A DNA stretch of 64,000 nucleotides, taken from NCBI RefSeq assembly GCF_009728465.1, contig NZ_WOCD01000003.1, positions 496,001 to 560,000 on the forward strand. Direction: 5' to 3'. The notes beneath the pieces are model-generated. The model saw only the letters and a list, made by a program, of their open reading frames with translations, was not told where the DNA came from and made no database searches. The position numbers were made by a program, and so were the translations under genes. This document shows, piece by piece, positions 20,449 through 30,086 of the stretch (position 1 is the first letter of the stretch; each line of letters starts with the position of its first letter). The DNA comes from Psychrosphaera haliotis (GTDB lineage: Bacteria > Pseudomonadota > Gammaproteobacteria > Enterobacterales > Alteromonadaceae).

Positions 20449-21015
20449 ATGTCAAAAAAAGTAACTTTTCAGTCAATGTTAGAGCAAGACCACCAAAACT
20501 CCGAGCAAACAGAGGTTGATTTTGCTGCTGAGATGAAAGGGATTAAGCCTTTAACACAAGACAAACTTCATTTTCGTCACAATACCAACAAGCGAGCCCA
20601 AGATAAACAGCAAAGCGAACAACGCCGCAATAAATTAATTGTTAACGATCAAGCAAAGTCAGCGCAACGATTTCAATTCTCAGACGAGTACGAGCCTTTT
20701 ATCGATGAGTCGCAAACCTTAAGTTTTGTTAGAGAAGGTTATCCAAGTTACCTTACAAAAGTTCTTAGACGAGGTGATGTGGCTCCCGAGCTAATTCTTG
20801 ATTTGCACGGTTACACTAAACAGCAAGCTCAAAAAGACATCGCGGATTTAGTCATTGACTGCATGAAACAGCATATTCCATGTGCGTGCATCGTACACGG
20901 TGTGAGTGGTGGTATATTAAAACGTAAAGTGCCACATTATTTAATGCAACACCCCGATGTGCTTGCCTTCCATCAGGCGCCTTTGGAATGGGTGGACAAG
21001 GTGCAGTGGTATTAA
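20449..21015 (+). CDS. smrB: Ribosome rescue endonuclease SmrB
   Basis: About 188 residues with a C-terminal Smr domain (about residues 95-185): ELILDLHGYTKQQAQKDI and CACIVHGVSGGILKRKVPHY, with the DLHG motif. SmrB cleaves mRNA at collided ribosomes. An ATG at 20440 is also in frame, but the AGGA ribosome site is right next to it and better spaced for the ATG at 20449, which gives the usual MSKKVTFQSML start. It is divergent from prmB. Confidence 0.95.
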   Translation: MSKKVTFQSMLEQDHQNSEQTEVDFAAEMKGIKPLTQDKLHFRHNTNKRAQDKQQSEQRRNKLIVNDQAKSAQRFQFSDEYEPFIDESQTLSFVREGYPSYLTKVLRRGDVAPELILDLHGYTKQQAQKDIADLVIDCMKQHIPCACIVHGVSGGILKRKVPHYLMQHPDVLAFHQAPLEWVDKVQWY

Positions 21016-21084
21016 TTATTAATTTAGGTGAAGAACTCACCCACCTTCTTGGTCGTGATCTTTAATTATCAATCACACTATCAG

Positions 21085-21126
21085 TCATAGTCATAGTCAT
21101 AGTCATAGTCATAGTCATAGTCATAG
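21085..21126. repeat. (TCATAG)7 hexanucleotide microsatellite
   Basis: Seven perfect TCATAG units lie in the intergenic region between the convergent smrB and sixA ends, 15 bp beyond the sixA stop. It is outside both coding regions, so length changes should be neutral for protein sequence. Confidence 0.97.
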
Positions 21127-21140
21127 TCACCAGCATTAAG

Positions 21141-21623
21141 CTAGAGCAATATTTGTTCAGGGGAAATAAGCGTATCAAGCTGTCCGTTCCATTTCTCCAA
21201 ATTAATTTGCAGCTTAGCGACAGCAGCGGTGGCCATTATTGGCGTGTAGCCGGACAGCTCACCAATCAAATAACTTACTAACGGCATGTGAGAAACGCAA
21301 AGAATGTGTTGATCTGTTTTGTTATTCGCCTGCGCATAAGCAAGCAACTCATCTATTGCAGTAGAAGCAATGCCAGAGGGAATAAATTGGCTAGATGTGA
21401 TGACATTGGCCGCTTTATTTTGACTTAGGATAATTTCTTTAGTTTGTTGCGCTCGTATATACGGACTCACAACCACAGTATCAAACTCAGATACTTGAGT
21501 GTTTAACCAACGCGCAGTTTTATTCGCTTCTTGCTTACCTAGTTCAGTTAATTGACGCTCTTCATCGTTTACCTCAACCGCTTCGGCTTCGCCATGACGC
21601 ACTACATAAAGGAAAATCGGCAT
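21141..21623 (-). CDS. sixA: Phosphohistidine phosphatase SixA
   Basis: About 160 residues of the histidine phosphatase superfamily, with the RHGEAE motif at the N terminus (VVRHGEAEAVEV) and TVVVSPYIRAQQTKEIIL and CVSHMPLVSYLIGEL downstream. SixA dephosphorylates histidine phosphocarriers such as HPr/NPr or the ArcB HPt domain. A GTG at 21629 is in frame, but the ATG at 21623 has an AGAGAG site at good spacing. Synteny with smrB and M16/fad genes is conserved. Confidence 0.93.
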   Translation of the reverse strand: MPIFLYVVRHGEAEAVEVNDEERQLTELGKQEANKTARWLNTQVSEFDTVVVSPYIRAQQTKEIILSQNKAANVITSSQFIPSGIASTAIDELLAYAQANNKTDQHILCVSHMPLVSYLIGELSGYTPIMATAAVAKLQINLEKWNGQLDTLISPEQILL

Positions 21624-21834
21624 AACCACTCTCTAAAATGATAGCTCTGAATGAGCTTTACATATATAAGGATAAGACTACGATAGTTTAGTTCTAATTT
21701 GAAACTTAATCTTTATAATTTGGGGCCTTCGTTCAAATAAGTTCGATTTTTACCAAAAACAAGCTAGGATAAACAGACGGACAGTTGTAATAATTGGTTA
21801 AGGATATCAAGCATCTAACACTACAAGGCATTTA

Positions 21835-24529
21835 ATGAAAAAAAGTCCTAATGATAACAAGAATTATCAATCTGTTACTCTAGATAATGGTATTCGACTG
21901 GTTTTTGTTGAGGATTCAGCTTGTAGTAAAAGTGCCTGTTCATTAGTGGTCAATACAGGTAGTTTTGATGATCCTAAAGACCGACCTGGCTTCGCTCATT
22001 TTATTGAACACCTTCTATTTAACGGCAATCAGAAATACCCTTCCCCTAATGAATTGAGTAACTTTATTAGTAAACATGGTGGTCAAGTAATGCATGGACA
22101 GCGACTGAGCACAGCTGTTTCTTTTTTGATATTAACCATGCTCAGTTTTTAAGCGGGCTTGATTATTTTGCGCATTTATTTATAAATCCGTTATTTAACG
22201 ATGAGGCGATTGATCGAGAACAAGAAGCCATTCATGCTGAATATAAATTAAAGTTAAGAGACGATAGCCGTCGTATTCAGCAAGTACATAAAGAAACGTG
22301 CAACGCTAAACACCCTTTCAGCAAATTTGCCGTAGGAAATCGACAAACACTTTCAGACTTGCCTAACAGGCCAGTGAAGAATGAAATAATAGACTTTTGG
22401 GAAAAACACTACCAAGCACAATACATGACTGTATGTATTGTCTCTAACACAACTGAACACTTTGATACTGCAAAGTCGTTATTTTCTGAGTTAAGTACAT
22501 CTAATCCACTTAGGGCGAAGCCTGCTATTACCAAACCTTTATATACTAAAAAGGACTTAGGTAAATTCATCTGCATAAGACCCGTTAAAGAGCTTCACAA
22601 GCTTAATCTAACTTTTGCACTCCCAGCTATTAATCAATTATACAAACATAAGATGGTTAGTTTTATTGCGCATATAATAGGAGATGAAGGCACCGGTTCT
22701 TTGTATGAAAGCCTTAAAGGACAAGGTTTAATTAACGGACTATCAGCGGGCAACGGCATTTCTGGCCAAAACTTCAAAGACTTCAATGTCTCAATTGAAT
22801 TGACGGAGTTAGGTGAAAGTCGACTAGATCTCATCATGACTCAACTATTTAGCTTCATCAATTTTATGAAGACTCACGTTCCACCGGAATACCTTTATAC
22901 CGAACAGCAAAAGATGGCTCAAATTGGCTTTGAATTCCAAGAGTCAATCAAGGCGATTAAGCTCTCAAATCAAATTGCTTTGAACATGCAACATTATGAA
23001 CCTGAAGATATCCTTTTTGGTGATTACAGGATGGATGGTTTTGAGCACGCTCATTGGAATCAAATTTTTAGCTTCTTTGAGCCGGAAAATATGAGGATTA
23101 CCTTAGTTAGTCAGAATATATCGACAGACCGTGAAGCTCATTGGTATCACACTCTATATTCAGTTCAGGATATTGATAAAGCAGTAATAAATGAATTAAA
23201 AGTAATTCAACCTAATGAAGGATCATTTGCTTACCCTAGCCCCAACCCTTATTTAGAAAAAGAAATAAAATAGAACATAAAGACTTCCACGCAACTACCC
23301 CAATTTGTTTGGACAAAGAGCCTGGATGGCAATTTTGGTTCAAACAAGACTTACGTTACATGGTGCCTAAAGGTAACATTTACGTTGGCTTTGACCTTCC
23401 AAATGGTGTTGATTCAAACTTAAACCAAGCGCTGATGAGGTTATTCTGTGAGCTGTTTATGGATAAAATGGCCGATGTTCATTATCAATCCGAAATGGCT
23501 GGCCTGCATTACAATGTTTATGCCCATGCAGCTGGTATCACTATGTACACGTCAGGCTTAAGCCCAAACCAGCCAGAGTTAATTTACACATTAGTCAAAA
23601 GTTTATTTACCATTTCACCTACCCGTAGCCGTTTTGAAGAAGTAAAAAGGCAATTGGTTAAACATTGGCGCAACTCGGATTCAAATAAACCTATAAGCCA
23701 GCTTTTCAGTTTGTTAAATTCGCACCTTATTCCATCAACTGGAACGTCTCAGGAGTTAGCAGACGAACTTGAGCACATCTCAGTGGAGAACTTCCGTTTA
23801 TTCGCTGAAACGTTATTTGATAATGTCTATGTAGAGTCTTTAGTTTATGGCAACTGGAGTACCACTCAAGCCACAGCTATTAATGAAAACCTCAAACAGT
23901 TACTTTCACAAAGTACTCGAGTTTCCGAATTGCCAAGAGTAGTTAAGTCTCTTGATGAGATTGGTGTAGTAGAACTAGCTAAAAAGGTAGAGCACCAAGA
24001 TTCAGCAGCCTTGCTGTATTTGCAAGGTATGACCGTTTCTTCTTCACAAGATAATGAAATTGAAAAAGCCTACTTCATTTTGGCCAGCCAAATATTAGCT
24101 CCGTACGCTTTTAATAGACTTCGCACCGAAAAACAATTGGGTTATATGGTAGGTAGCGGCTACATGCCCTTAAACAATGTCCCTGGTTTAGCGGTTTACG
24201 TCCAGTCTCACGACTTTGATAGCAAACATCTCACAGAAGAGTTAAACAATTGCTTACAATTTTTTAATGCAGAGTTAGATGAACTACCAACAGACGATTT
24301 TAATAGGCACAAAGCTGCTGTCATTATGCAATATAAAGAAAAACCAACAAATTTAGCACAACAAAGTCAGCAACTTTGGGTTTCTATTGGCAACAAGGAT
24401 TACCATTTTAATCAAAGAGATATGATTGTAAATGAGTTGCAATTACTTACTAAACGCGAGTTAGCCTCTTGGTATGCTAGCCTCTTTACACCTTTACTAA
24501 ACAAAGGCATTGTCGTTAACAGTCGCTAG
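21835..24529 (+). pseudogene. M16 family (insulinase/pitrilysin-like) zinc metallopeptidase, two frameshifts
   Basis: Three consecutive reading frames (21835-22152, ~22089-23273 and ~23270-24529) together encode one M16 peptidase of about 900 residues. The zinc site HFIEH (55-59) is in the first part, and the RLRTEKQLGYMV motif typical of the C-terminal half is in the third. Frame 1 breaks at 22088/22089, where one missing base restores QVNAWTATEHSCFFFDI. Frame 2 ends at 23273, where one extra A in the A4 run at 23267-23270 restores PNPYLEKEIKIEHKDF. A TTG at 23309 is not a real start. Both lesions are one-base losses with conserved sequence on either side, so sequencing error is likely and the gene may be intact in reality. 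Confidence 0.88.
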
Positions 24530-24615
24530 ATATTTATTTGTTTTTATACTTTGACACTATGTTTTTCATTCGTTATCTTGGCAGTGCATTCCAATTGTAG
24601 TATTTAAGAATTTTT

Positions 24616-26883
24616 GTGTGCCTTAAAAATAATAAAAATAAATTACTGTCGTTACTAATTGTATCCTTTGTAAGCTTGCCCGCTAGTGCTGGTTTAGTTA
24701 TTCCTAAAGGCGTACCTGAACAAGATATTCAGGGCGGTACTTTATTGATCATCATTTTATCTATCCTATGTCTTATACTTCTCGGTATTGCAACCTACGG
24801 TATGGTGCGCTTTAAGCGATATCAAAGAGCCATGCTTAATAGTGACCAAAGGTTAAACTTTTCACTCTGGGCCAGTGGCGACGAGATGTGGGATTGGCAT
24901 ATCAATGAAGGCAAACTATTTAGAACTAACTCTCGCGGTACCTATCCTCTTTCCAATGTAAACCCAAATGTCTTTCCTCCTAATAAACAATACATTCATC
25001 CCGGCGATATAGAGCGCGTTAGAACCAAATTGGCTAATCACATTAGTGGAAATACCGACGCTTTTGAATGCGTATATCGTTTACGAGACAAAGATGGCTG
25101 GCGTTGGGTTTTAGACAAAGGTCGTATAGTAATTAGAAGTGACAAAGGAAAGCCGGTGAGAATGACCGGTATTTTCAAAGATATTCAAAAGCTTAAAACA
25201 GCAGAGTCGGAACTAGAGATCTTCGCTAAAAGCATAGAAAACATCTCTGAAGGCGTAATAATACTAGACCCACAGCTTAATGTTGTTCACGTAAATCCAG
25301 GTTACAGTAAAATAACCGGTTACTTGCCTGAGGAAGTTTTAGGTCAAAAGCTACACCTTACTAGTTTAAGCTCCACTCTAATACATGAAATAAAGCGAGA
25401 TGTAGATTCACACGGTAATTGGCGAGGTGATATTACGGGCCAAAACAAAGATAACTCAATGTTTCTAGCTTATATTACTGCTAACTGTATTCGCGACAAA
25501 GACGGAAAAATAAGTAACTACGTTGCAATCGTTTCTGATACAACACGAAGAAAAACCGCTGAAGCAAAACTTCTTAAACTAGCAAGTACAGACTCCCTCA
25601 CAAAACTCCCAAATAGGAATGTGTTTTTCTCTAATTTACAAACTTGTGTAGATAAAAAAGTTCCAACCGCGGTACTTGTATTCGACTTAGACGACTTCAA
25701 AAAAATTAATGACTCTTTAGGTCACCAGCTTGGCGACATACTCCTCATTGAAATAGCCAAACGAATTAAGCCTATTACTAACAATCTAAACACTTTATAC
25801 AGGCTCGGCGGTGATGAATTCGCACTTATCATGGAAAAAACAAATGATATTTCTGCCGTTACCGCAGCAGCGAAACAAATATTAAAAAAGCTGTCTACGC
25901 CATTTAGAATTGATAAACATGAGTTTGTTGTAGCGGGTAGTATAGGTATTGTTTTATACCCTGATGACGGCAAACAGCCAGAAACGCTATTACGAAATGC
26001 CGATACGGCCATGTATCACGCTAAAGAAGGCGGTAATAGATACTTGTTCTTTAGCGAAGATATGAATAAAAAAGCGGTAAAACGTCTACAAGTTGAAAAC
26101 CTCATCCGTCTGGGCCTTAAAGAAGATTACTTCCAAGTTTACTATCAACCTAAGATGAGCTTTTCCGACGGTACATTAAATGGAATGGAAGCTCTAGTTC
26201 GCTTTATCACTCCTAAAAACGGATTGGTGAGCCCAGGTACATTCATCCCAATAGCTGAAGAAACAGGTCAGATTGTTGAAATTGGTGATTTAGTTCTTAG
26301 AAAAGCTTGTATCGATATGAAGCGTTGGCTAGATGAAGGTATTATCAGGGGTCGTGTTGCCGTCAACTTATCCGCCAGACAATTTAACCTTCCTGACCTA
26401 ATGCAAAGAATTGATCGTATTTTGCACGAGACCGAATTAGACCCTCACCACCTAGAGCTTGAGATTACTGAAGGCACGGTAATGAATAATGCTAAGCATG
26501 CTATCGAAACTATGCATCAAATAAGAGATAGAGGCATACACTTGGCCATGGATGACTTTGGAACAGGGTATTCAAGTCTTTCTTATCTGCGTAAGTTCCC
26601 TTTAAACACGCTTAAAATAGACAAAGCATTTGTTGATGATGCAGATTCTGACTTTGGTAAAGCAATGATTGATACCATTGTTACTATTGCTCGAAACTTA
26701 GGTTTGTCAACGGTAGCGGAAGGTGTGGAAACTAATGAACAAAAAGCGTTTATGACAGAAATGGAATGTGACGTACTACAGGGTTACCTATACTCTAAGC
26801 CATTATCCGCAGTGGAGTTTAGTCAGTTTGCTATGATGGACAAAATGACCACCGCTAAACTACCTTATGAAGAAACTGCGTAA
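24616..26883 (+). CDS. Membrane PAS-GGDEF-EAL c-di-GMP signalling protein
   Basis: A 755-residue protein starting with GTG. An N-terminal signal/anchor (about 8-26) and a second membrane helix (about 42-65, LLIIILSILCLILLGIATYG) are followed by two PAS-like domains (~70-195, with WDWHINEGKLFRTNS and RLRDKDGWRWVLDKGR; ~205-320, with VHVNPGYSKITGYLPEEVLG). The GGDEF domain has an intact RLGGDEF (396-402), and the EAL domain has E525-A526-L527 with DDFGTGYSSLSYLRKFPLNT. Both catalytic motifs look functional, so it may make or degrade c-di-GMP in response to a PAS signal. It stands alone after the M16 gene. Confidence 0.92.
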   Translation: MCLKNNKNKLLSLLIVSFVSLPASAGLVIPKGVPEQDIQGGTLLIIILSILCLILLGIATYGMVRFKRYQRAMLNSDQRLNFSLWASGDEMWDWHINEGKLFRTNSRGTYPLSNVNPNVFPPNKQYIHPGDIERVRTKLANHISGNTDAFECVYRLRDKDGWRWVLDKGRIVIRSDKGKPVRMTGIFKDIQKLKTAESELEIFAKSIENISEGVIILDPQLNVVHVNPGYSKITGYLPEEVLGQKLHLTSLSSTLIHEIKRDVDSHGNWRGDITGQNKDNSMFLAYITANCIRDKDGKISNYVAIVSDTTRRKTAEAKLLKLASTDSLTKLPNRNVFFSNLQTCVDKKVPTAVLVFDLDDFKKINDSLGHQLGDILLIEIAKRIKPITNNLNTLYRLGGDEFALIMEKTNDISAVTAAAKQILKKLSTPFRIDKHEFVVAGSIGIVLYPDDGKQPETLLRNADTAMYHAKEGGNRYLFFSEDMNKKAVKRLQVENLIRLGLKEDYFQVYYQPKMSFSDGTLNGMEALVRFITPKNGLVSPGTFIPIAEETGQIVEIGDLVLRKACIDMKRWLDEGIIRGRVAVNLSARQFNLPDLMQRIDRILHETELDPHHLELEITEGTVMNNAKHAIETMHQIRDRGIHLAMDDFGTGYSSLSYLRKFPLNTLKIDKAFVDDADSDFGKAMIDTIVTIARNLGLSTVAEGVETNEQKAFMTEMECDVLQGYLYSKPLSAVEFSQFAMMDKMTTAKLPYEETA

Positions 26884-26896
26884 TTAAACTGCACGA

Positions 26897-26932
26897 TAAA
26901 AAAGAGGCAGAACACAAAAGTTGCCTCTTTAC
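26897..26932 (-). terminator. Hairpin terminator, mainly minus strand
   Basis: AAAGAGGCA (26901-26909) pairs with TGCCTCTTT (26922-26930). Read on the reverse strand it is followed by a T6 run, so it best terminates the small gene at 26940-27143 and may also end the GGDEF-EAL transcript. Confidence 0.65.
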
Positions 26933-26939
26933 CAAGATA

Positions 26940-27143
26940 CTATGCTCTTAAAAAGACAACACCAGACCCACTTTGCTTTCGCAACAACATTTGTTTTTTT
27001 ACATTTAGCATGGGCCAAACCATAGGTCCAAAAACTAACCCACTAAAAAACCAACGCTTTTTCCCTAAACCGTTTTTCATTGCTTCTATAGAGAGAAAAC
27101 AAGCAGATAAAATTAAAACGATAGCGACAACTAAATACAACAT
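26940..27143 (-). CDS. Small membrane protein, unknown function
   Basis: A short protein of about 67 residues beginning MLYLVVAIVLILSACFLSIE. It has one long N-terminal hydrophobic segment, then KNGLGKKRWFFSGLVFGPMV with a second, weaker hydrophobic stretch, and a basic tail. The ATG at 27143 is preceded by GAGGTG, a plausible ribosome site; a longer frame begins at 27185 without support. I do not recognise a family. Confidence 0.55.
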   Translation of the reverse strand: MLYLVVAIVLILSACFLSIEAMKNGLGKKRWFFSGLVFGPMVWPMLNVKKQMLLRKQSGSGVVFLRA

Positions 27144-27256
27144 ACGCACCTCGGCAAGGGAATTAAGGGCGCGTATATTACACAAAAAAAGCTTAATTAT
27201 CGACCAGTTTTTTTTAATTCATATAAAACGTTTAAAACGGGCATTTAAAATACTAT

Positions 27257-27844
27257 TTAAAAACTACGTCCTTTGTTGTTCTTGTATAGGTTTCTTCCTT
27301 CCTCTTTAGTCCACTCTCCATTCTTTAAATAGGAAGTAGCAACCGTCATTGAGTCGCCATTTAACGTTGAGGTTGATTTAACCTGAGTTATTCCTTGGCT
27401 TGTACTGCTTTCGCCGGTCACATTTTCATATGCAACAAAGGTGTTCTTGTCGATAAATTCCATCCAGCCAGAGGTAAAAAAGTCTGCCGTCGTAAAATAA
27501 TAAAACTCCAATCTATTTGATTTATTATTCCAATAAATAATCGACTCGCCGCCATACATTCCATCATTAATAGAATGAGTAGTTTTTAGGCCTTTCCCGT
27601 TTAATACTTTTTCAAATAAAGTAACGTCTGTAACACTAGGTTGGCCCTTCTCAACAGAAAAGTTTGCAGTCCACCCACCTAAATAATCTTCAAACTTAGC
27701 TAAATGCTTGTTAAAACTTTGCTGGCCAGCATGAATAACTTTAGTCACCGAATCGCCTTCATCACTGGTTTTTGCAGCAGCAATAGAGTTTAAAGGTGTT
27801 AATGTGAGTGTAGTAAACAGAATTAGTGAGTAATTTAACTTCAT
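27257..27844 (-). CDS. Secreted protein of unknown function
   Basis: A 195-residue protein with a clear signal peptide (MKLNYSLILFTTLTLTPLNS followed by IAAA) and a mature beta-rich domain. Visible features are FEDYLGGWTANFSVEKGQPS, THSINDGMYGGESIIYW and FVAYENVTGESSTSQGITQV, which look like a lipocalin-like or DUF1579-like barrel measuring ligand or activity. There are no conserved catalytic residues I can name. It is divergent from the solute-binding gene at 27956 with a 111-bp shared upstream region. Confidence 0.65.
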   Translation of the reverse strand: MKLNYSLILFTTLTLTPLNSIAAAKTSDEGDSVTKVIHAGQQSFNKHLAKFEDYLGGWTANFSVEKGQPSVTDVTLFEKVLNGKGLKTTHSINDGMYGGESIIYWNNKSNRLEFYYFTTADFFTSGWMEFIDKNTFVAYENVTGESSTSQGITQVKSTSTLNGDSMTVATSYLKNGEWTKEEGRNLYKNNKGRSF

Positions 27845-27955
27845 GTTGATACCTTACTTTCTCTTGATTTAGAATTTATTATTCGAGATGATGCCATAGT
27901 ATATCGATACGGAATAAGTATCTAGCACCCGAATTTAACTACAGCGAAGTACCTC

Positions 27956-28780
27956 ATGTCCATATTGACGTTTCTGAAAGCTTATTTTAAACCTACAGTG
28001 ATTTTGACAATTTTCTCCACTTTAAGTCTTAGTTTTATAGCCAATGCAAAACCTACTGAAAAATCAATTTTTAACGTTTATGAGAGTACAGAAAACCGTC
28101 AAATGGAAACAACTATAGACGTTATAGTCGGTCTAGCAAAACCGCCTTATGTGATCTCTGAGGGCGATACAGGCTTTGAATTAGAGCTTATTACTGCTGT
28201 TTTAAATAAAATGGATACTTCACCTAGGTTTATTTATGCACCTTTAGGTAGAAGCGTAAAGCTACTAGATCAAGGTATGGGAGAGGCACTTCTTACTATT
28301 AATGAATATATTGTTCCCAATAGTAAAATCCGGAGTAAACCATATATAACCTATCAAAATGTTGCCATTTCACTAAGTTCAAGTGGCATTAACATAGATA
28401 AAATAGAAGACCTTGAGAAAAACAGTGTTGCTTCATTTCAATTTGCTCATAAATATTTAGGGCCTATCTTTGCAACTGCGGCAAAAAATAACGCTAATTA
28501 CATAGAGATCCCAAATCAATTTCAGCAAGTCGAAATGCTATTAGAAAAGAGAATCGAAGTGATAGTGATGGATATTAATATATTTAATTATATTTTTACT
28601 CAACTCACTATGGTTAATAAAACAAAACCAGAGCTATCAGTGCACAAAGTATTCCCTGAAAACCCATATTCAATGGCGTTTAAAGATGAAACTAAAGTCC
28701 AAACGTTTAATACAAAATTAACCGAATTTCTCCAATCTTCAAAATATCAATCGTTGAAACAAAAATATAAAATATTTTAA
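27956..28780 (+). CDS. Periplasmic solute-binding-like protein (SBP_bac_3-like)
   Basis: A 274-residue exported protein. The signal segment is VILTIFSTLSLSFIANAKP (about 14-32). The body follows the family 3 binding-protein pattern: DVIVGLAKPPYVISEGDTGF, ELELITAVLNKMDTSPRFIY, SVASFQFAHKYLG in the second lobe and a C-terminal LTEFLQSSKYQSLKQKYKI. It is the second orphan protein of this type in the window. No transporter genes are adjacent, so a sensory or scavenging role is possible. Confidence 0.7.
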   Translation: MSILTFLKAYFKPTVILTIFSTLSLSFIANAKPTEKSIFNVYESTENRQMETTIDVIVGLAKPPYVISEGDTGFELELITAVLNKMDTSPRFIYAPLGRSVKLLDQGMGEALLTINEYIVPNSKIRSKPYITYQNVAISLSSSGINIDKIEDLEKNSVASFQFAHKYLGPIFATAAKNNANYIEIPNQFQQVEMLLEKRIEVIVMDINIFNYIFTQLTMVNKTKPELSVHKVFPENPYSMAFKDETKVQTFNTKLTEFLQSSKYQSLKQKYKIF

Positions 28781-28784
28781 CCAC

Positions 28785-28810
28785 AAAAAAAGCCCTTTCG
28801 GGCTTTAATG
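28785..28810. terminator. Rho-independent terminator
   Basis: AAAGCCC and GGGCTTT pair around TTTC just after the solute-binding gene. The upstream A-run makes it usable from the opposite strand too, where the 28852-29181 gene ends. Confidence 0.8.
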
Positions 28811-28851
28811 TTAGGTGTTCAGCTTTATTTCTTATGTTTAGGTCTTGGGCC

Positions 28852-29181
28852 TTAGAAAAAGCTTTGCTGATGAACTCTTACAAATAATGGAGTTCCAACC
28901 TTAGAGTAATCTACTTTATATTCTTTACCGTTTAAACACTGAACAAAAAGCAGTGTTTTAGGCTCACCAAATACGTCTGGGCTCGAAATGTTAACCACTT
29001 CACAATAAGCATCTTTTGCTTCTCGTCTATTTCTAGGCACTTCGCCGTTGTGTTCAATTACACCATTTTGGGTAATTTTAACTACCGGGTGCTCGATATC
29101 GTTAACAAGCAATAAATCAAGTTTTCTAACTTTATGGATGATGGTATTTCGTCCACTTCTAATGTATGCAGCTTCTGTCAT
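28852..29181 (-). CDS. Hypothetical protein
   Basis: A 109-residue soluble basic protein with no signal peptide or membrane segment. Recognisable stretches are IIHKVRKLDLLLVNDIEHPV, GEVPRNRREAKDAYCEVV and GTPLFVRVHQQSFF. I do not recognise the family. It ends close to the terminator at 28785-28810 and lies 70 bp downstream of the DUF2982 gene on the same strand, so the two may be co-transcribed. Confidence 0.6.
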   Translation of the reverse strand: MTEAAYIRSGRNTIIHKVRKLDLLLVNDIEHPVVKITQNGVIEHNGEVPRNRREAKDAYCEVVNISSPDVFGEPKTLLFVQCLNGKEYKVDYSKVGTPLFVRVHQQSFF

Positions 29182-29250
29182 AACGGTGTTCTACCAAAAA
29201 ATTCAAGGGAAATATTACTAACTGAACCTTAGCCTTTTGATCCAAATTGA

Positions 29251-29949
29251 TCAAGGTTGTCTTGTATTTATATGTATGTTTGCCCTATTTTTCATCACAA
29301 TTATTTCTTTTAAAACATCATCAAGGTCGTTAACAAAAGATTCACCCGATATAAATATATGGAAGCCTAAAAATTGATTGCTGACTTCACTCCTCGATGC
29401 ATACATCGCAATTAAGCCAGCTAAACGCATCCCACTTTTGTCTTGCCAGTCAATTTGATCCGTGAGCTTACTCAAATCGCAACTACCAGTACTACAGGCT
29501 TCTTTAGCCAACATGACTTGTAACTCTCGTTGTTCCATTAAAATTCGACTGGCGAGTCTTAAAGGAATAGATTCATAGTGCGCGAGTGGCTCCTTTAGTT
29601 TGATACCAATGTAATTGAGATTTTTAGATTCAGGAAAGTGAAAAACCGATGGTATATCTACCCTTTGAATATTACTCCATTCGACAAAAAAGCTGCCTCT
29701 TTTGTGATTAAATCGTAAGCCTGACTCATTTAATTCCAGACTATGCTCAGGCTCGCCTGCTAATATATGCCCTGCTAGGAAAAGTATTAGGCACATAGAG
29801 TAAGCACCGATTAAAACAATTGGACTCGTTATGTCAAAAGATACTTCTATAACAAGCCAAACAATAACAAGAATACAGGCCAATAAGCGTAACGGAACAC
29901 GCTTACCAGCTAATTTAGAATTTAACCTTACTACTTTTGGATTAGCCAT
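29251..29949 (-). CDS. DUF2982 family inner-membrane protein
   Basis: A 232-residue protein with two membrane helices (about 20-38 and 42-62: LLACILVIVWLVIEVS and IVLIGAYSMCLILFLAGHIL). A cytoplasmic domain follows with EHSLELNESGLRFNHKRGSF, FVEWSNIQRVDIPSV and a conserved RLAGLIAMYASRS segment, matching the DUF2982 family of Shewanella, Vibrio and relatives. Function unknown. A tiny CxxC membrane protein gene lies immediately upstream on the same strand. Confidence 0.85.
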   Translation of the reverse strand: MANPKVVRLNSKLAGKRVPLRLLACILVIVWLVIEVSFDITSPIVLIGAYSMCLILFLAGHILAGEPEHSLELNESGLRFNHKRGSFFVEWSNIQRVDIPSVFHFPESKNLNYIGIKLKEPLAHYESIPLRLASRILMEQRELQVMLAKEACSTGSCDLSKLTDQIDWQDKSGMRLAGLIAMYASRSEVSNQFLGFHIFISGESFVNDLDDVLKEIIVMKNRANIHINTRQP

Positions 29950-29952
29950 CCG

Positions 29953-30054
29953 TTAAAATGGCTCAAATACAAAATAAATTATTAGACAAACTGCACCCCA
30001 CAACAAAATAGCGCGTATTCTATTACAATATGGACAATCAGATTTAAAGTTCAA
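29953..30054 (-). CDS. 33-residue CxxC membrane mini-protein
   Basis: A short reading frame on the reverse strand starting with TTG at 30054, with an AGGAG ribosome site seven bases upstream, and ending 3 bp before the DUF2982 start. The product begins MNFKSDCPYCNRIRAILLWG and ends VCLIIYFVFEPF: a CPYC pair at 7-10, a basic stretch and one membrane helix (about 15-30). The spacing suggests co-translation with the DUF2982 gene. A metal- or thiol-active membrane mini-protein is possible, but no family is recognised. It could be chance, but the ribosome site and operon position argue for a real gene. Confidence 0.5.
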   Translation of the reverse strand: MNFKSDCPYCNRIRAILLWGAVCLIIYFVFEPF

Positions 30055-30086
30055 CGTTAAACTCCTAAGTAAGGTATATAAAATAT

